From a virus, in the IMG/VR virus record IMGVR_UViG_3300008261_003555, positions 1-31,901 of that record: a stretch of DNA of 31,901 nucleotides; one strand, given 5' to 3'. Position 1 is the first letter of the stretch. Each line of letters starts with the position of its first letter. The notes beneath the pieces were generated by a model that was not told where the DNA came from, ran no database searches, and worked only from the letters and a program-made list of their open reading frames with translations. The translations under genes and the position numbers were made by a program. This document shows positions 15,835-24,544 of the stretch, piece after piece.

Positions 15835-16371
15835 ATGACAGAATTAGAACCAGCGGTGCATTTTGATCGCATGAACAAGGTAGTTGAAGAGTTATTAAAG
15901 GGCAATACTCATAGTCAGATTGCAGCATCTACTGGATTCAAAAGAGCAGAAGTAATAGAGCTAATTAATGAATGGAAAGATGTCGTTCATAATGATGTTA
16001 GTTTAAGAGGTCGTGCAAAAGAAGCCATATCTGGAGCTGATCAGCACTATGCAATGCTCATTAAAGAGGCCTGGAAGACCGTAGAGGACGCAGATACACA
16101 GGGCCAACTAAGTGTTAAGGCTGGTGCTTTAAAGCTCATAGCAGACATTGAGACCAAGCGTATAGGCATGCTACAGTCTGTCGGGGTGCTTGAAAATAAT
16201 GAACTGGCATCTCAAATTGCAGAGACAGAAAGAAAGCAGGAGATCCTTGTCGGTATATTAAAAGAGGTAACTGCAGGCTGTCCAAAATGTAAGATGGATG
16301 TTGCTAAAAGACTTTCACAAATTACTGGAATAGTAGAGGCAGTTGTTGTAGAGGACTCTAATGCCGTTTGA
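15835..16371 (+). CDS. terS: Terminase small subunit, 178 aa
   Basis: The protein would recognise phage DNA and start packaging with TerL. An N-terminal helix-turn-helix (residues about 20-45, HSQIAASTGFKRAEVIELIN) fits the DNA-binding domain of small terminases, followed by a helical oligomerisation region. A single CPKC near residue 157 is unusual. The start is set by a promoter that gives a leaderless mRNA. The terminase large subunit starts inside its last codons. The call rests on this linkage and the domain order. Confidence 0.75.
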   Translation: MTELEPAVHFDRMNKVVEELLKGNTHSQIAASTGFKRAEVIELINEWKDVVHNDVSLRGRAKEAISGADQHYAMLIKEAWKTVEDADTQGQLSVKAGALKLIADIETKRIGMLQSVGVLENNELASQIAETERKQEILVGILKEVTAGCPKCKMDVAKRLSQITGIVEAVVVEDSNAV

Positions 16372-18157
16372 TTTTGGCGACTTAATAGATTTACTTGATG
16401 GCGAAGAGTTTGAAGAAAAGCCAGTAGATCTTCGTGAGTTTGTTACAAGCCCAAATTATTTAGGGCTTCCTCCATTGTCAGATCTTCAATACACATTAAT
16501 CGAAAAAAGCTCACAAATATATAAAGAGTCCACATTGATAAAATTGTTTGGAGAAGAAGAAGGAAAAAGAATTGCAAAACAAACTGCAACTGAAGTTATT
16601 GCACAGCTAGGCAAGGGAAGCGGAAAAGATTACTGCTCTACAATTGCAGTATCCTATATAGTATATTTACTATTGTGCCTAAAGGACCCAGCATCATATT
16701 ATGGTAAGCCTCCAGGTGATGCAATTGATATCATTAATATTGCTATTAACTCACAACAAGCAAACAATGTTTTCTTTAAGGGATTTAAAACTAGAATTGA
16801 AAAGTCTCCATGGTTTATAGGTAAATACGATCCAAAGGCTTCTGAAATGAAGTTTGATAAAGCTGTTACAGTACACTCAGGTCACTCAGAAAGAGAAGCC
16901 TGGGAAGGATATAACGTTATTGTAGTTATTCTAGATGAGATATCAGGCTTTGCTATTGAAAATACAACAGGACACGATCAGGCTAAAACTGCTGACGCTA
17001 TATATGATATGTATCGTGCATCCGTAGACTCTCGTTTTCCAGACTTTGGGAAAGTAATTCTTCTTTCATTTCCACGATTTAAAAATGACCCTATACAAAA
17101 ATTTTATGAATCTGTAATTGGTGAAAAAGAAACTATAATTAGAACACATAAGTTTAAGATGGATGAAGATCTTCCAGATGGAACTGTTGGGAATGAGTTT
17201 GAGGTTGAGTGGGAAGAAGATCATATAAAGTCTTACCTTGTTCCAAAGGTGTATGCTTTAAAAAGACCAACTTGGGAAGTAAACCCAACAAGAAGTATTG
17301 AAGATTTTAAGACAGCATTCTACAAAAATAGTATGGACGCACTAGGTAGATTTGCTTGCATGCCTCCAGAAATGATTGATGCATTTTTTAAATCAAGAGA
17401 AAAAGTAGAGAAGGCATTTAATAACACAGGCATAGCCGTAGATCAGTTTGGAAGACTTGAAGAATGGTTCAAGCCAGACCCAGACAAAAAATATTTTCTT
17501 CACGTTGACTTGGCTCAAAAGCATGACCATTGTGCAGTTGCAATGGCACATGTTGATAGATGGGTAAACGTTAAAGTAACAAGCGATTATTCTCAGCCAG
17601 CTCCAATAGTGCATGTAGATGCTGTAAGGTATTGGACTCCTACCCCAGATAAATCTGTAGACTTTACTGAAGTAAAAGACTATATTCTTTCATTAAGAAC
17701 AAGAGGATTTAATATAGGTGTCTGTACATTTGACCGATGGAACTCTCATGATATGATGCAGCAATTAAAACAGTATGGGATCAACACAGAAATTTTATCT
17801 GTGGCAAAAAAGCATTATGATGATATGGCAATGGTGGTATTAGAAGAAAGAATTAAAGGACCACATATACCACTTCTTATTGATGAATTGCTTCAGCTTA
17901 AGATAATGAGAGATAAAGTAGATCACCCAAGAAAGGGATCCAAGGACTTGGCTGACGCAGTTTGTGGATCAATATTTAATTCAATTAGCAGAACTAGACC
18001 AGATAATAATTCTGAAATAAATATTCATACTTATGAATCAATGAGTTATGATAATGACTTTAAGGTTGATGATAAAGAAACATCACTTAATATGATTAGG
18101 CCACCAAGAATGCCAGATAGGTTGTCGGAAGCGCTAGAGAGTATGGAGATAATATGA
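16361..18157 (+). CDS. terL: Terminase large subunit, 598 aa
   Basis: The ATPase domain shows GKGSGKD at 84-90 (Walker A) and VVILDEIS ending at 195 (Walker B with catalytic Glu). The C-terminal RNase H-fold nuclease has D383 (FLHVDLAQ), FDRWNSHDM and D532 (DLADAVCG). The enzyme cuts and pumps phage DNA into the head. The length is normal for a two-domain TerL. The ATG overlaps terS by 11 bases. No portal gene follows directly; instead the surface-chemistry cluster begins here. Confidence 0.93.
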   Translation: MPFDFGDLIDLLDGEEFEEKPVDLREFVTSPNYLGLPPLSDLQYTLIEKSSQIYKESTLIKLFGEEEGKRIAKQTATEVIAQLGKGSGKDYCSTIAVSYIVYLLLCLKDPASYYGKPPGDAIDIINIAINSQQANNVFFKGFKTRIEKSPWFIGKYDPKASEMKFDKAVTVHSGHSEREAWEGYNVIVVILDEISGFAIENTTGHDQAKTADAIYDMYRASVDSRFPDFGKVILLSFPRFKNDPIQKFYESVIGEKETIIRTHKFKMDEDLPDGTVGNEFEVEWEEDHIKSYLVPKVYALKRPTWEVNPTRSIEDFKTAFYKNSMDALGRFACMPPEMIDAFFKSREKVEKAFNNTGIAVDQFGRLEEWFKPDPDKKYFLHVDLAQKHDHCAVAMAHVDRWVNVKVTSDYSQPAPIVHVDAVRYWTPTPDKSVDFTEVKDYILSLRTRGFNIGVCTFDRWNSHDMMQQLKQYGINTEILSVAKKHYDDMAMVVLEERIKGPHIPLLIDELLQLKIMRDKVDHPRKGSKDLADAVCGSIFNSISRTRPDNNSEINIHTYESMSYDNDFKVDDKETSLNMIRPPRMPDRLSEALESMEII

Positions 18158-18393
18158 GCGAGTATCAGGAAAGAGCAAAGGAGTGTAAATGCTGTGGAAA
18201 GCATGTGCCCCTACCAACCGTGTTAAAAGATTTTAACGGTATTATTTTATGCCCAACAACCTTTGCTAACGTAATGGAATATAAAAGAATATGGAAGGCA
18301 ATAGGAAGTAGGCCAAGCGGATCTATTAGAAAACATTTCTCTGAGTATGTTCAATCTCTAGTAGAAAATGAAGCTATTAATGAAGTTCAATGA
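18154..18393 (+). CDS. Small zinc-ribbon protein, 79 aa
   Basis: CKCC near residue 11 (CKCCGKHVPLP) and one later Cys (CPTTFAN near 33) can hold zinc. The C-terminal half is helical and basic (RIWKAIGSRPSGSIRKHF). ATG overlaps the TerL stop (ATGA). Its coupling to the terminase suggests a packaging accessory role, by position only. Confidence 0.6.
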   Translation: MSEYQERAKECKCCGKHVPLPTVLKDFNGIILCPTTFANVMEYKRIWKAIGSRPSGSIRKHFSEYVQSLVENEAINEVQ

Positions 18394-19459
18394 TGTTTTT
18401 AATACCAGGGTCCTTAATTCAATACATCCAGATTCGGTAGAAAGATTTTTATTTAACTTAGATTCAAATAGCGTTTTAAATAAAGAACGTGTACAAAAAA
18501 TGTTTTATAATAATATAAGCAACGAAAATATAAAATATATACACACTCTAGGAAAATCTGGACACAAGAATGACAACATTACATATTCTTATAATAGCTT
18601 GGGATTTAGAGGCAAAGAGTTTGAGCCAGAAGAAGATTTAGTTATTGCTGGGTGCTCTCAAACTTTTGGAATGGGGCTAGAAGAAAATTATATATGGGGA
18701 AATGTAGTAGCAGACAGTCTTGGATATAAGGCTTCAAATATTTCTATGCCAGGTGCATCAACTGAATCAATTATAAATAACATATATGCTTATTTTAAAG
18801 AGTATGGTCACCCTAAAATGCTACTAGCTCTTTTCCCAGACATGTATAGATTTCAAATACCAACTAATAGAAAATATATAACATCTTCCTCTATTAAAAA
18901 TGAAGGACCAGAACCTTACGAACAACCGTACATGACTTACCTGTACCTTGATAAACAAGAGCAAAGCAAGAAACCCAAGTACCAAAAAATTCCTTTTGAT
19001 TTAGAAGAAATTATAACACCAGAAATTGCTTTTTTTTATAACATGAAAAGCATTATTATTTTAAACCAATATTGTAATGCATTGGGCATCAAATTTTATT
19101 GGGCTAGCTGGAGGCCAGAACTAGATATTGCTATAACAAAGATTAAATCTGATTCTAAAGACTACGAAAACTATGTATCATTAGACATATTTAATTGGTA
19201 CACAAAGCACTCATTTGAAGAAGACCCATTCGGGGTTGAAAAAAATTTAATAGAGTCGGCATATTATCATAAAGATTACGCCTTAGATTGCTATAATTGC
19301 TATAATGAACAAGAGTGTGACATGATCGTTAATTGCCATGAGGAATTATTTGAATCTAATAAAAATTTGTTTCATCATGGAAATGACCGTGCACATATAG
19401 GCTCACATAAACATCAACACATAGCAGAAAAATTTATTGAAAGGATAAAGAATGAATAG
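18368..19459 (+). CDS. SGNH-hydrolase-like protein 1, 363 aa
   Basis: The block I serine is S97 in LVIAGCSQTFGMG and the block V region is NDRAHIGSHKHQH near the C-terminus. Together these fit the SGNH/GDSL esterase-acyltransferase superfamily. The middle holds AYFKEYGHPKMLLALFPDMYRF, which recurs almost unchanged in the second copy downstream. It would remove or transfer an acyl group on a sugar or peptide. No signal peptide is seen. The start may be either of two ATGs fifteen bases apart; both overlap the preceding gene. It is a paralogue of the protein after the CAU tRNA. Confidence 0.75.
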   Translation: MKLLMKFNDVFNTRVLNSIHPDSVERFLFNLDSNSVLNKERVQKMFYNNISNENIKYIHTLGKSGHKNDNITYSYNSLGFRGKEFEPEEDLVIAGCSQTFGMGLEENYIWGNVVADSLGYKASNISMPGASTESIINNIYAYFKEYGHPKMLLALFPDMYRFQIPTNRKYITSSSIKNEGPEPYEQPYMTYLYLDKQEQSKKPKYQKIPFDLEEIITPEIAFFYNMKSIIILNQYCNALGIKFYWASWRPELDIAITKIKSDSKDYENYVSLDIFNWYTKHSFEEDPFGVEKNLIESAYYHKDYALDCYNCYNEQECDMIVNCHEELFESNKNLFHHGNDRAHIGSHKHQHIAEKFIERIKNE

Positions 19460-19553
19460 AATAACATTTACTACTTTTTATATTATAGAAAAAATCAAAA
19501 GAAAAATAAAGACTAAAAAATATAAAAAAAGAAATAGCGGGTTTATGTACTAA
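19452..19553 (+). CDS. 33-aa basic micro-protein
   Basis: ATG lies inside the last codons of the SGNH gene and TAA overlaps the carbamoyltransferase ATG. The peptide is very rich in Lys, Ile and Arg (KIKRKIKTKKYKKR) and could be an RNA- or membrane-binding peptide. It may instead only couple translation between the large genes. No ribosome-binding site is visible. Function unknown. Confidence 0.45.
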   Translation: MNRITFTTFYIIEKIKRKIKTKKYKKRNSGFMY

Positions 19554-21061
19554 TGATTATCCTAGGGATAAATGAGACTTCTCACGATGCTTCTGTGTCT
19601 TTAATTAAGGATGGCCAAATACTTTTTGCAGGACATGCAGAAAGATATAGCAAAGAAAAGAATGATTGGTACATAAATGATGATCTCCTTAAAGATGCTT
19701 TTTCTTATGGGTTTCCAGACCACATAGCATACTATGAGAAGCCTCTTTTAAAAGCATCTAGATTATTTTTAAAAGGAGGATCTGGAGATTGGCTTCCAAG
19801 ATATAAAGTAGATAATATTTTTGGCAGACCGCTACCAGTAAAATCATTCAAGCATCACTACTCCCATGCTTGTGCTGGGTATTATACTAGCCCATATACA
19901 GACGCAGCTATTGTTGTGCTTGATGCTATTGGAGAATATAATACTTCAACCATCTGGGTTGGAGAAGGAGAAAAAATTAAATTAAAGTATAAGCAAAATT
20001 ACCCAGTAAGCTTTGGACTTTTTTATTCGGCATTTACAGAGCTATTAGAATTAATGCCAAATCAAGAAGAGTATATTATGATGGGAATGGCAGCTTATGG
20101 AAATCCAGATAGATATTTTAATCAAGTGAATGATTATTTCCCAGAATACAATAAGCAAAGATATAATTTTCACAAAGGAATAAAAGATTTTGATTGGGGC
20201 CACGTCCCTTGTTTTGCTGGGACAGAAGGTACAGGATACGTTGGAGAATGGTTCCAGCAAAGAAAATTTGATTTAGCTGCGGCAGTACAAAAGGTATACG
20301 AACTAAGGCTTAGCGAGTTTATGCACATGGCATATACAATTACTGGTAAAAAGAATTTAGTTTTCATGGGAGGTTGTGCTTTAAATAGCAAAGCAAATAC
20401 AATGCTCTGGAATATATTTAAAGATGTTTGGATCATGCCAAACCCAGGAGACGCTGGAAGCTCATTAGGAGCAGCATTAGCACTATACGGTAAACACATA
20501 GAGTGGAAAGGTCCATATTTAGGACACGACATTGGTGGGAAGTATCCAGTTCAAAAAATTTTTGATGGCATATTAAAAGATGGTATAGTTGCTGTTGCTT
20601 CAGGAAGGGCGGAATATGGCCCAAGAGCTTTAGGAAATAGAAGTATCCTTGCTGACCCTAGAGATCCAAACATTAAAGACAAAGTAAATCTAATAAAACA
20701 AAGAGAGATGTTTAGGCCATTTGCGCCAGTAGTATTAGAAGAGTTTGCCAGCGAATGGTTTGATATGAATTTTGCATCTCCATATATGCAATACACTGTT
20801 AAATGTAAATATCCAGACAAGGTGCCATCTGTAGTTCATGTAGACGGAACATCTAGAGTTCAAACAGTCAATAGGGATCAGCATCCAGGCCTGCACATGG
20901 TTTTAAGAAAGTTTTACTGGGAAACTGGAATCCCAATGCTATTGAATACTAGCTTAAATATAAAAGGACAGCCATTGTTAAATGATAAACAAGATGCTAT
21001 TGACTGGCAGGAGCATTATAGATATAATATACTAACTAGCAACAATAGCTTAGTTGGTTAA
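19553..21061 (+). CDS. Carbamoyltransferase (NodU/CmcH/TobZ family), 502 aa
   Basis: The protein transfers a carbamoyl group from carbamoyl phosphate via carbamoyl-AMP to a hydroxyl, usually of a sugar. The N-terminal half begins MIILGINETSHDASVSL. It has metal-binding KHHYSHACAGY near 100-110 and the VVLDAIGE strand at 121-127. The C-terminal YrdC-like half shows GPRALGNRSILADPR and NTSLNIKGQPLL. Length is close to bacterial members. The last residues (after about 490) are encoded by DNA that is also the start of a tRNA. Flanking SGNH proteins suggest a combined sugar-decorating function. Confidence 0.9.
   Translation: MIILGINETSHDASVSLIKDGQILFAGHAERYSKEKNDWYINDDLLKDAFSYGFPDHIAYYEKPLLKASRLFLKGGSGDWLPRYKVDNIFGRPLPVKSFKHHYSHACAGYYTSPYTDAAIVVLDAIGEYNTSTIWVGEGEKIKLKYKQNYPVSFGLFYSAFTELLELMPNQEEYIMMGMAAYGNPDRYFNQVNDYFPEYNKQRYNFHKGIKDFDWGHVPCFAGTEGTGYVGEWFQQRKFDLAAAVQKVYELRLSEFMHMAYTITGKKNLVFMGGCALNSKANTMLWNIFKDVWIMPNPGDAGSSLGAALALYGKHIEWKGPYLGHDIGGKYPVQKIFDGILKDGIVAVASGRAEYGPRALGNRSILADPRDPNIKDKVNLIKQREMFRPFAPVVLEEFASEWFDMNFASPYMQYTVKCKYPDKVPSVVHVDGTSRVQTVNRDQHPGLHMVLRKFYWETGIPMLLNTSLNIKGQPLLNDKQDAIDWQEHYRYNILTSNNSLVG
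21000..21028 (+). promoter_or_regulatory. Consensus promoter for the CAU tRNA, inside a CDS
   Basis: TTGACT at 21000-21005, a 17-base spacer and TATAAT at 21023-21028. The predicted start near 21035 is four bases before the tRNA 5' end. It lies entirely inside the carbamoyltransferase reading frame. Confidence 0.75.
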
Positions 21062-21112
21062 AGCCCCGAACTCATAATTCGGTAATCGTAGGTTCAAGTC
21101 CTACTTGTTGCA
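21039..21112 (+). tRNA. tRNA with CAU anticodon (Met or Ile2)
   Basis: All four stems are present: acceptor GCAACAA/TTGTTGC, D stem GCTT/AAGC, anticodon stem CCGAA/TTCGG with loop CTCATAA, and T stem GTAGG/CCTAC. The discriminator is A and no CCA is encoded. The first acceptor pair is G-C, so it is not an initiator tRNA. It is therefore an elongator Met tRNA, or an Ile2 tRNA that reads AUA after lysidine modification. The first 23 bases overlap the carbamoyltransferase CDS, and an AGGAGG ribosome-binding site follows five bases after the 3' end. Confidence 0.92.
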
Positions 21113-21125
21113 CACAGGAGGTGCT

Positions 21126-22130
21126 ATGTTTAATACACATATGGGTGACAATGAAAGCTTGCTGGACGCAATGATCCATAAGCCAAGTCATTTTTTTAAT
21201 GTGTCAGAACACACCAAATTTTTATTATATGATAACTCTTTAGTTAAAGATACGCCTAAAGAAGTAAATCCTGCTGTGTTTAGAAAGAATCAAATATCAT
21301 ACAGGATGAACAGAAAAAATTATAGGTCCCCCGATTTTCACAAAGACACAGAGATTCTTTTTGCTGGCTGCTCTTTAACTTATGGGGACGGAATTCCAGA
21401 AGAGTTTGTATGGCCTAGCATTGTTGCAAGAGATCTTAATTTAACCTATGCTAATTTGGGATTATCTGGGGATTCGGTTTACGGACAAGTAAAAAGAATA
21501 TTTGCTTACTTTAAAGAATTTGGACATCCTAAATATCTATACGCCGTTTTCCCAGATTTTTATAGGATGGTTATACCAATAAATAGAAAAGTATTTACTA
21601 CTGGAAATTCTATAAGAGAATTAAAGGAAAGAAAAGATAATGATTATAATGAATTTATTTTAAAGAATGCTTTTATTCCAGGCACTATAGATAAAAACTT
21701 TAAGATGTCTATTCGCCCCCATGTAGCAGAGCATGTATTAAACCCAGAGATACCTCATTTTTTGTCTGCACAAAGCATACTTATGCTGGACACATACTGT
21801 GAAGCCGTAGGTATTAAATTTGCTTGGTCTACATGGGATCAAAAACAATTCATGGTGCTAAAATCATTAGGAGAAAACTACTATAAAAACTTAATAGATA
21901 TAGACATGGAGTCATGGGAAATATGCTATAGTCCAATAGAAGACAAGTATAAGAAAAATGGAGAACAGATCTTCTGCCATAACGAGTTAAAAGATATAAG
22001 CAGGGGGTTTTTTGATTTAGGTATGGATAGAGATTATGGAATTAAATCAGCTCATTGGGGATCTCATAGGCATCAGCACGTAGCTGATATCATTAAAAGT
22101 CATGTATTGAAATGGATTAATAATGGATGA
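21126..22130 (+). CDS. SGNH-hydrolase-like protein 2, 334 aa
   Basis: The block I serine is S83 in LFAGCSLTYGDG, and a C-terminal AHWGSHRHQHVAD stretch matches block V. The middle AYFKEFGHPKYLYAVFPDFYRM is nearly identical to the first SGNH protein, so the two are paralogues. I chose this ATG because of a perfect AGGAGG Shine-Dalgarno sequence. An in-frame upstream ATG would start inside the tRNA. The leader lies between a tRNA 3' end and the start, so tRNA processing would release its mRNA. Expected role: acyl transfer or removal on the same glycan as its copy. Confidence 0.8.
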   Translation: MFNTHMGDNESLLDAMIHKPSHFFNVSEHTKFLLYDNSLVKDTPKEVNPAVFRKNQISYRMNRKNYRSPDFHKDTEILFAGCSLTYGDGIPEEFVWPSIVARDLNLTYANLGLSGDSVYGQVKRIFAYFKEFGHPKYLYAVFPDFYRMVIPINRKVFTTGNSIRELKERKDNDYNEFILKNAFIPGTIDKNFKMSIRPHVAEHVLNPEIPHFLSAQSILMLDTYCEAVGIKFAWSTWDQKQFMVLKSLGENYYKNLIDIDMESWEICYSPIEDKYKKNGEQIFCHNELKDISRGFFDLGMDRDYGIKSAHWGSHRHQHVADIIKSHVLKWINNG

Positions 22131-22404
22131 AATAATGCAACATTACCTAGAAATAGGTGCAATTGAAATTTCTGGTGTGGATAGTGATGGAGAAATGCTG
22201 TTTTCTATTACTGAAAAGGCCAAGGAAGTTGCTCCAGAGCTATGGGAGTCTCACCAAGAGCATATAGATAAAACCCTTATCGATCTTTATGAAAAAGGGC
22301 TTATTGAGGTAGAGTATAATGAAAACCTAGAGGCTGAAATAAAATTAAGCGAAGCTGGCATTGAAGCATCAAGAGAATACGGTTTAAGGTTTTTAGGAGA
22401 ATAG
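22123..22404 (+). CDS. Winged-helix-like small protein, 93 aa
   Basis: The helical, acidic product has a segment (FSITEKAKEVAPELWE, then DKTLIDLYEKGLIEVEY) that suggests a winged-helix type arrangement, as in MarR-like proteins and in small structural phage proteins of similar length. The start overlaps the SGNH stop by eight bases; an ATG twelve bases later is possible. A regulatory role is only a guess. Confidence 0.6.
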   Translation: MDEIMQHYLEIGAIEISGVDSDGEMLFSITEKAKEVAPELWESHQEHIDKTLIDLYEKGLIEVEYNENLEAEIKLSEAGIEASREYGLRFLGE

Positions 22405-22407
22405 TTA

Positions 22408-23457
22408 ATGTTTAGTTATCAGGGCTGGAAATTTGACACTATAGAATCAATACCATACCCAGAAGAGAACTTTGAAATCATTAAGGTTACTAACTTAAGG
22501 AACAGAGAGTCTATATCCTATGGCTCTGTAATTGAAGAGCCTGCCTTTATGATGCCAGCCAACGCACACCTGTGGCATTTTGTGCAAGAGGGCCTAGCTC
22601 AGTATGAAGTTATAGCCAATAAAATTCCATCAGTTAAGTTATTTTTGCACGACATACATATTGGAACCGTAACAGAAAAATTTTTAAGTATTGAAAATTA
22701 TTGTAAAATAAAAGGAAAGAATTTTAAATACATTAAAGATTTGTCTAATATTTATAGTCACGATAAAAAAGTATACATTACACACAGCAGGACTATTCTT
22801 ATCAAGGAAGCATATTTTATTAACGATACACTAAGATTAATAGACAGAGATTTAGTGCTTCAAGGTAATATTGTGCCCTACTGGGTAGAAGCAACAGATG
22901 CTGACGGTAACTGGATTGAGGGAGAAGAGTATAAAAAAGCTTCCCCTTATTTTAATCAAGACTGCGTATACGATAGATGGCAGATGGACGGACTGCACCT
23001 TGTAAAAGATAGATTGAGTCCTTATATAAAAGAAAATAATGAGTCTTATAAAAAAATATATATTAGCAGAGAAGATGTAAATAAAATGTGGTCGCAATTG
23101 TCCCCAGAGAGAGCCTTTGCGGAGGAGCATATCTTGGTTGACTATTTTATTTCACAGGGGTATAATAAGGTTGTACTGACTAACTATGATTACATAGATC
23201 AAATTAATATTATTTTTAATGCTACTCATATTGCTGGTCTTACTGGTTCTGGTTTATTTAATACCTTTTTATGTAAACCTGGCACTACCGTAATTGAAAT
23301 AAACGTAAGCGGTGGATACTATTGGTCTTATGAATATTTTAAAGAATTTAATATAAAAGTTAAAACGGCAGAACTAAGATGGAGAAAAGATTACACTGCA
23401 GTATTGTCAAAGAAAAACATGGATAAATTAAAAGAACTGGTAGAAAATAATGATTAA
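22408..23457 (+). CDS. GT61-type (DUF563) glycosyltransferase 1, 349 aa
   Basis: The fold is recognised from LWHFVQEGLAQYEVI near 50-65 and the C-terminal block. That block is KIYISREDVNK, a helical stretch with VDYFISQGYNKVVLTNYDYIDQINI, then ATHIAGLTGSGLFNTFLCKPGTTVIEI. This Ser-Arg ... G-x-x-G-S/A-G ... P-G order is the glycosyltransferase 61 signature. It would add a sugar to a glycan. AGGAG precedes the ATG. It shares the block with two further genes in the cluster. Confidence 0.82.
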   Translation: MFSYQGWKFDTIESIPYPEENFEIIKVTNLRNRESISYGSVIEEPAFMMPANAHLWHFVQEGLAQYEVIANKIPSVKLFLHDIHIGTVTEKFLSIENYCKIKGKNFKYIKDLSNIYSHDKKVYITHSRTILIKEAYFINDTLRLIDRDLVLQGNIVPYWVEATDADGNWIEGEEYKKASPYFNQDCVYDRWQMDGLHLVKDRLSPYIKENNESYKKIYISREDVNKMWSQLSPERAFAEEHILVDYFISQGYNKVVLTNYDYIDQINIIFNATHIAGLTGSGLFNTFLCKPGTTVIEINVSGGYYWSYEYFKEFNIKVKTAELRWRKDYTAVLSKKNMDKLKELVENND

Positions 23458-24544
23458 TATAGTTGTTCCGCTAGCTGGAGAAGGAACTAGATTTTCTTCT
23501 GCTGGCTTCAAAACTCCAAAGCCCTTAATAGTTGTTGATGGCAAAACTATGATAGAGCATTCTGTAGAGACCCTTGGTATTAAGGGCAGGTATATTTTTA
23601 TAACAAAAGAGTATAAAAACAATTTATATAACATTGAGCTGTCTTCTATTATTAAAAGGATAATGCCAGATGCAATTGAAATAAAAGTTGATAAAAAACA
23701 ACGTGGTGCTGCAGATGCCGTAATGTATGCAGAAAAATATATAGATAACAAAAGCAGTTTAATAACAATTAATTGCGATCAAATTTTAAACTGGGATGCG
23801 GAAGAGTTTCTTAAGCATGTTGAAGATTCTGGTGCTGACGGTGCAGTAGTTTTATTTAAAGCCGACGATCCAAAACATAGCTATGCAGAAGTTATAGACA
23901 ATAAGATTATAAAGATTGTTGAAAAAGAAGTGATATCTAATGACGCATTAATTGGAGTACACTACTGGAAACACGGTTCAGATTTTGTTGCTTCGGCAAA
24001 AGAGCTTTTAAACGTAGACGGCCCAAATGAAGTATACATATCTCAAACGTACTCCGCTATGTTAAAAAATGGCAAGACGATATCTCCATTTTTTATTCCA
24101 AATAACGACTATATTAATTTAGGAACACCAGAAGACGTAACAATTTATTTGGGCAAGGTTAAAGAATTTTATACCGACAAGCCAAAAACAATATTCTGCG
24201 ATATAGACGGTACAATTATAAAGCACCTACACAAGTTCAGCGACCTTGGTAAATTTGATGCAGAAATTTTGCCAGGGGTAATCAATAAGTTTAATGAGTG
24301 GGATTCAAAAGGATATAAGATTATTTTAACAACTGCTAGGAAAGAGTCAGCAAGAGCAATTACAGAAAAACATTTAAATGGGCTGGGGCTATGCTGGGAC
24401 ATGTTAATAATGGGAGTTACAAGCGGACAAAGAGTTTTAATAAATGATAAGCTAAACTATAAAGATCCAGATAGAGCAACATCTATTAACTTAATTACAA
24501 ATGACGGGTTTGAATCAACATACTGGGAAGAGTACGGTCTATGA
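23450..24544 (+). CDS. Fused sugar nucleotidyltransferase and HAD phosphatase, 364 aa
   Basis: Residues 1-240 form a nucleotidyltransferase: VVPLAGEGTRFSSAGFKTPKPL with the G-x-G-x-R-F/K pattern, NCD at 108-110 as metal site, and NEVYISQTYS near 193-202. Residues 247-364 form a HAD phosphatase with DIDGT (nucleophile D251 and D253), TTARK and a late KLNYKDPDRA...NDG motif. One protein may thus remove a phosphate and activate a sugar as an NDP-sugar. Bacterial genomes usually keep these as separate genes. It overlaps the GT61 gene by eight bases. Confidence 0.85.
   Translation: MINIVVPLAGEGTRFSSAGFKTPKPLIVVDGKTMIEHSVETLGIKGRYIFITKEYKNNLYNIELSSIIKRIMPDAIEIKVDKKQRGAADAVMYAEKYIDNKSSLITINCDQILNWDAEEFLKHVEDSGADGAVVLFKADDPKHSYAEVIDNKIIKIVEKEVISNDALIGVHYWKHGSDFVASAKELLNVDGPNEVYISQTYSAMLKNGKTISPFFIPNNDYINLGTPEDVTIYLGKVKEFYTDKPKTIFCDIDGTIIKHLHKFSDLGKFDAEILPGVINKFNEWDSKGYKIILTTARKESARAITEKHLNGLGLCWDMLIMGVTSGQRVLINDKLNYKDPDRATSINLITNDGFESTYWEEYGL

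Noticed and set aside
20170-20532. Long open frame on the minus strand inside the carbamoyltransferase gene
   Set aside because: It lacks a ribosome-binding site and promoter, and mirrors the codon pattern of a well-supported enzyme on the other strand.
21105-21125. Upstream ATG for the second SGNH gene inside the tRNA
   Set aside because: The ATG at 21126 has a perfect AGGAGG at the right distance; the earlier one would be within the tRNA acceptor stem.
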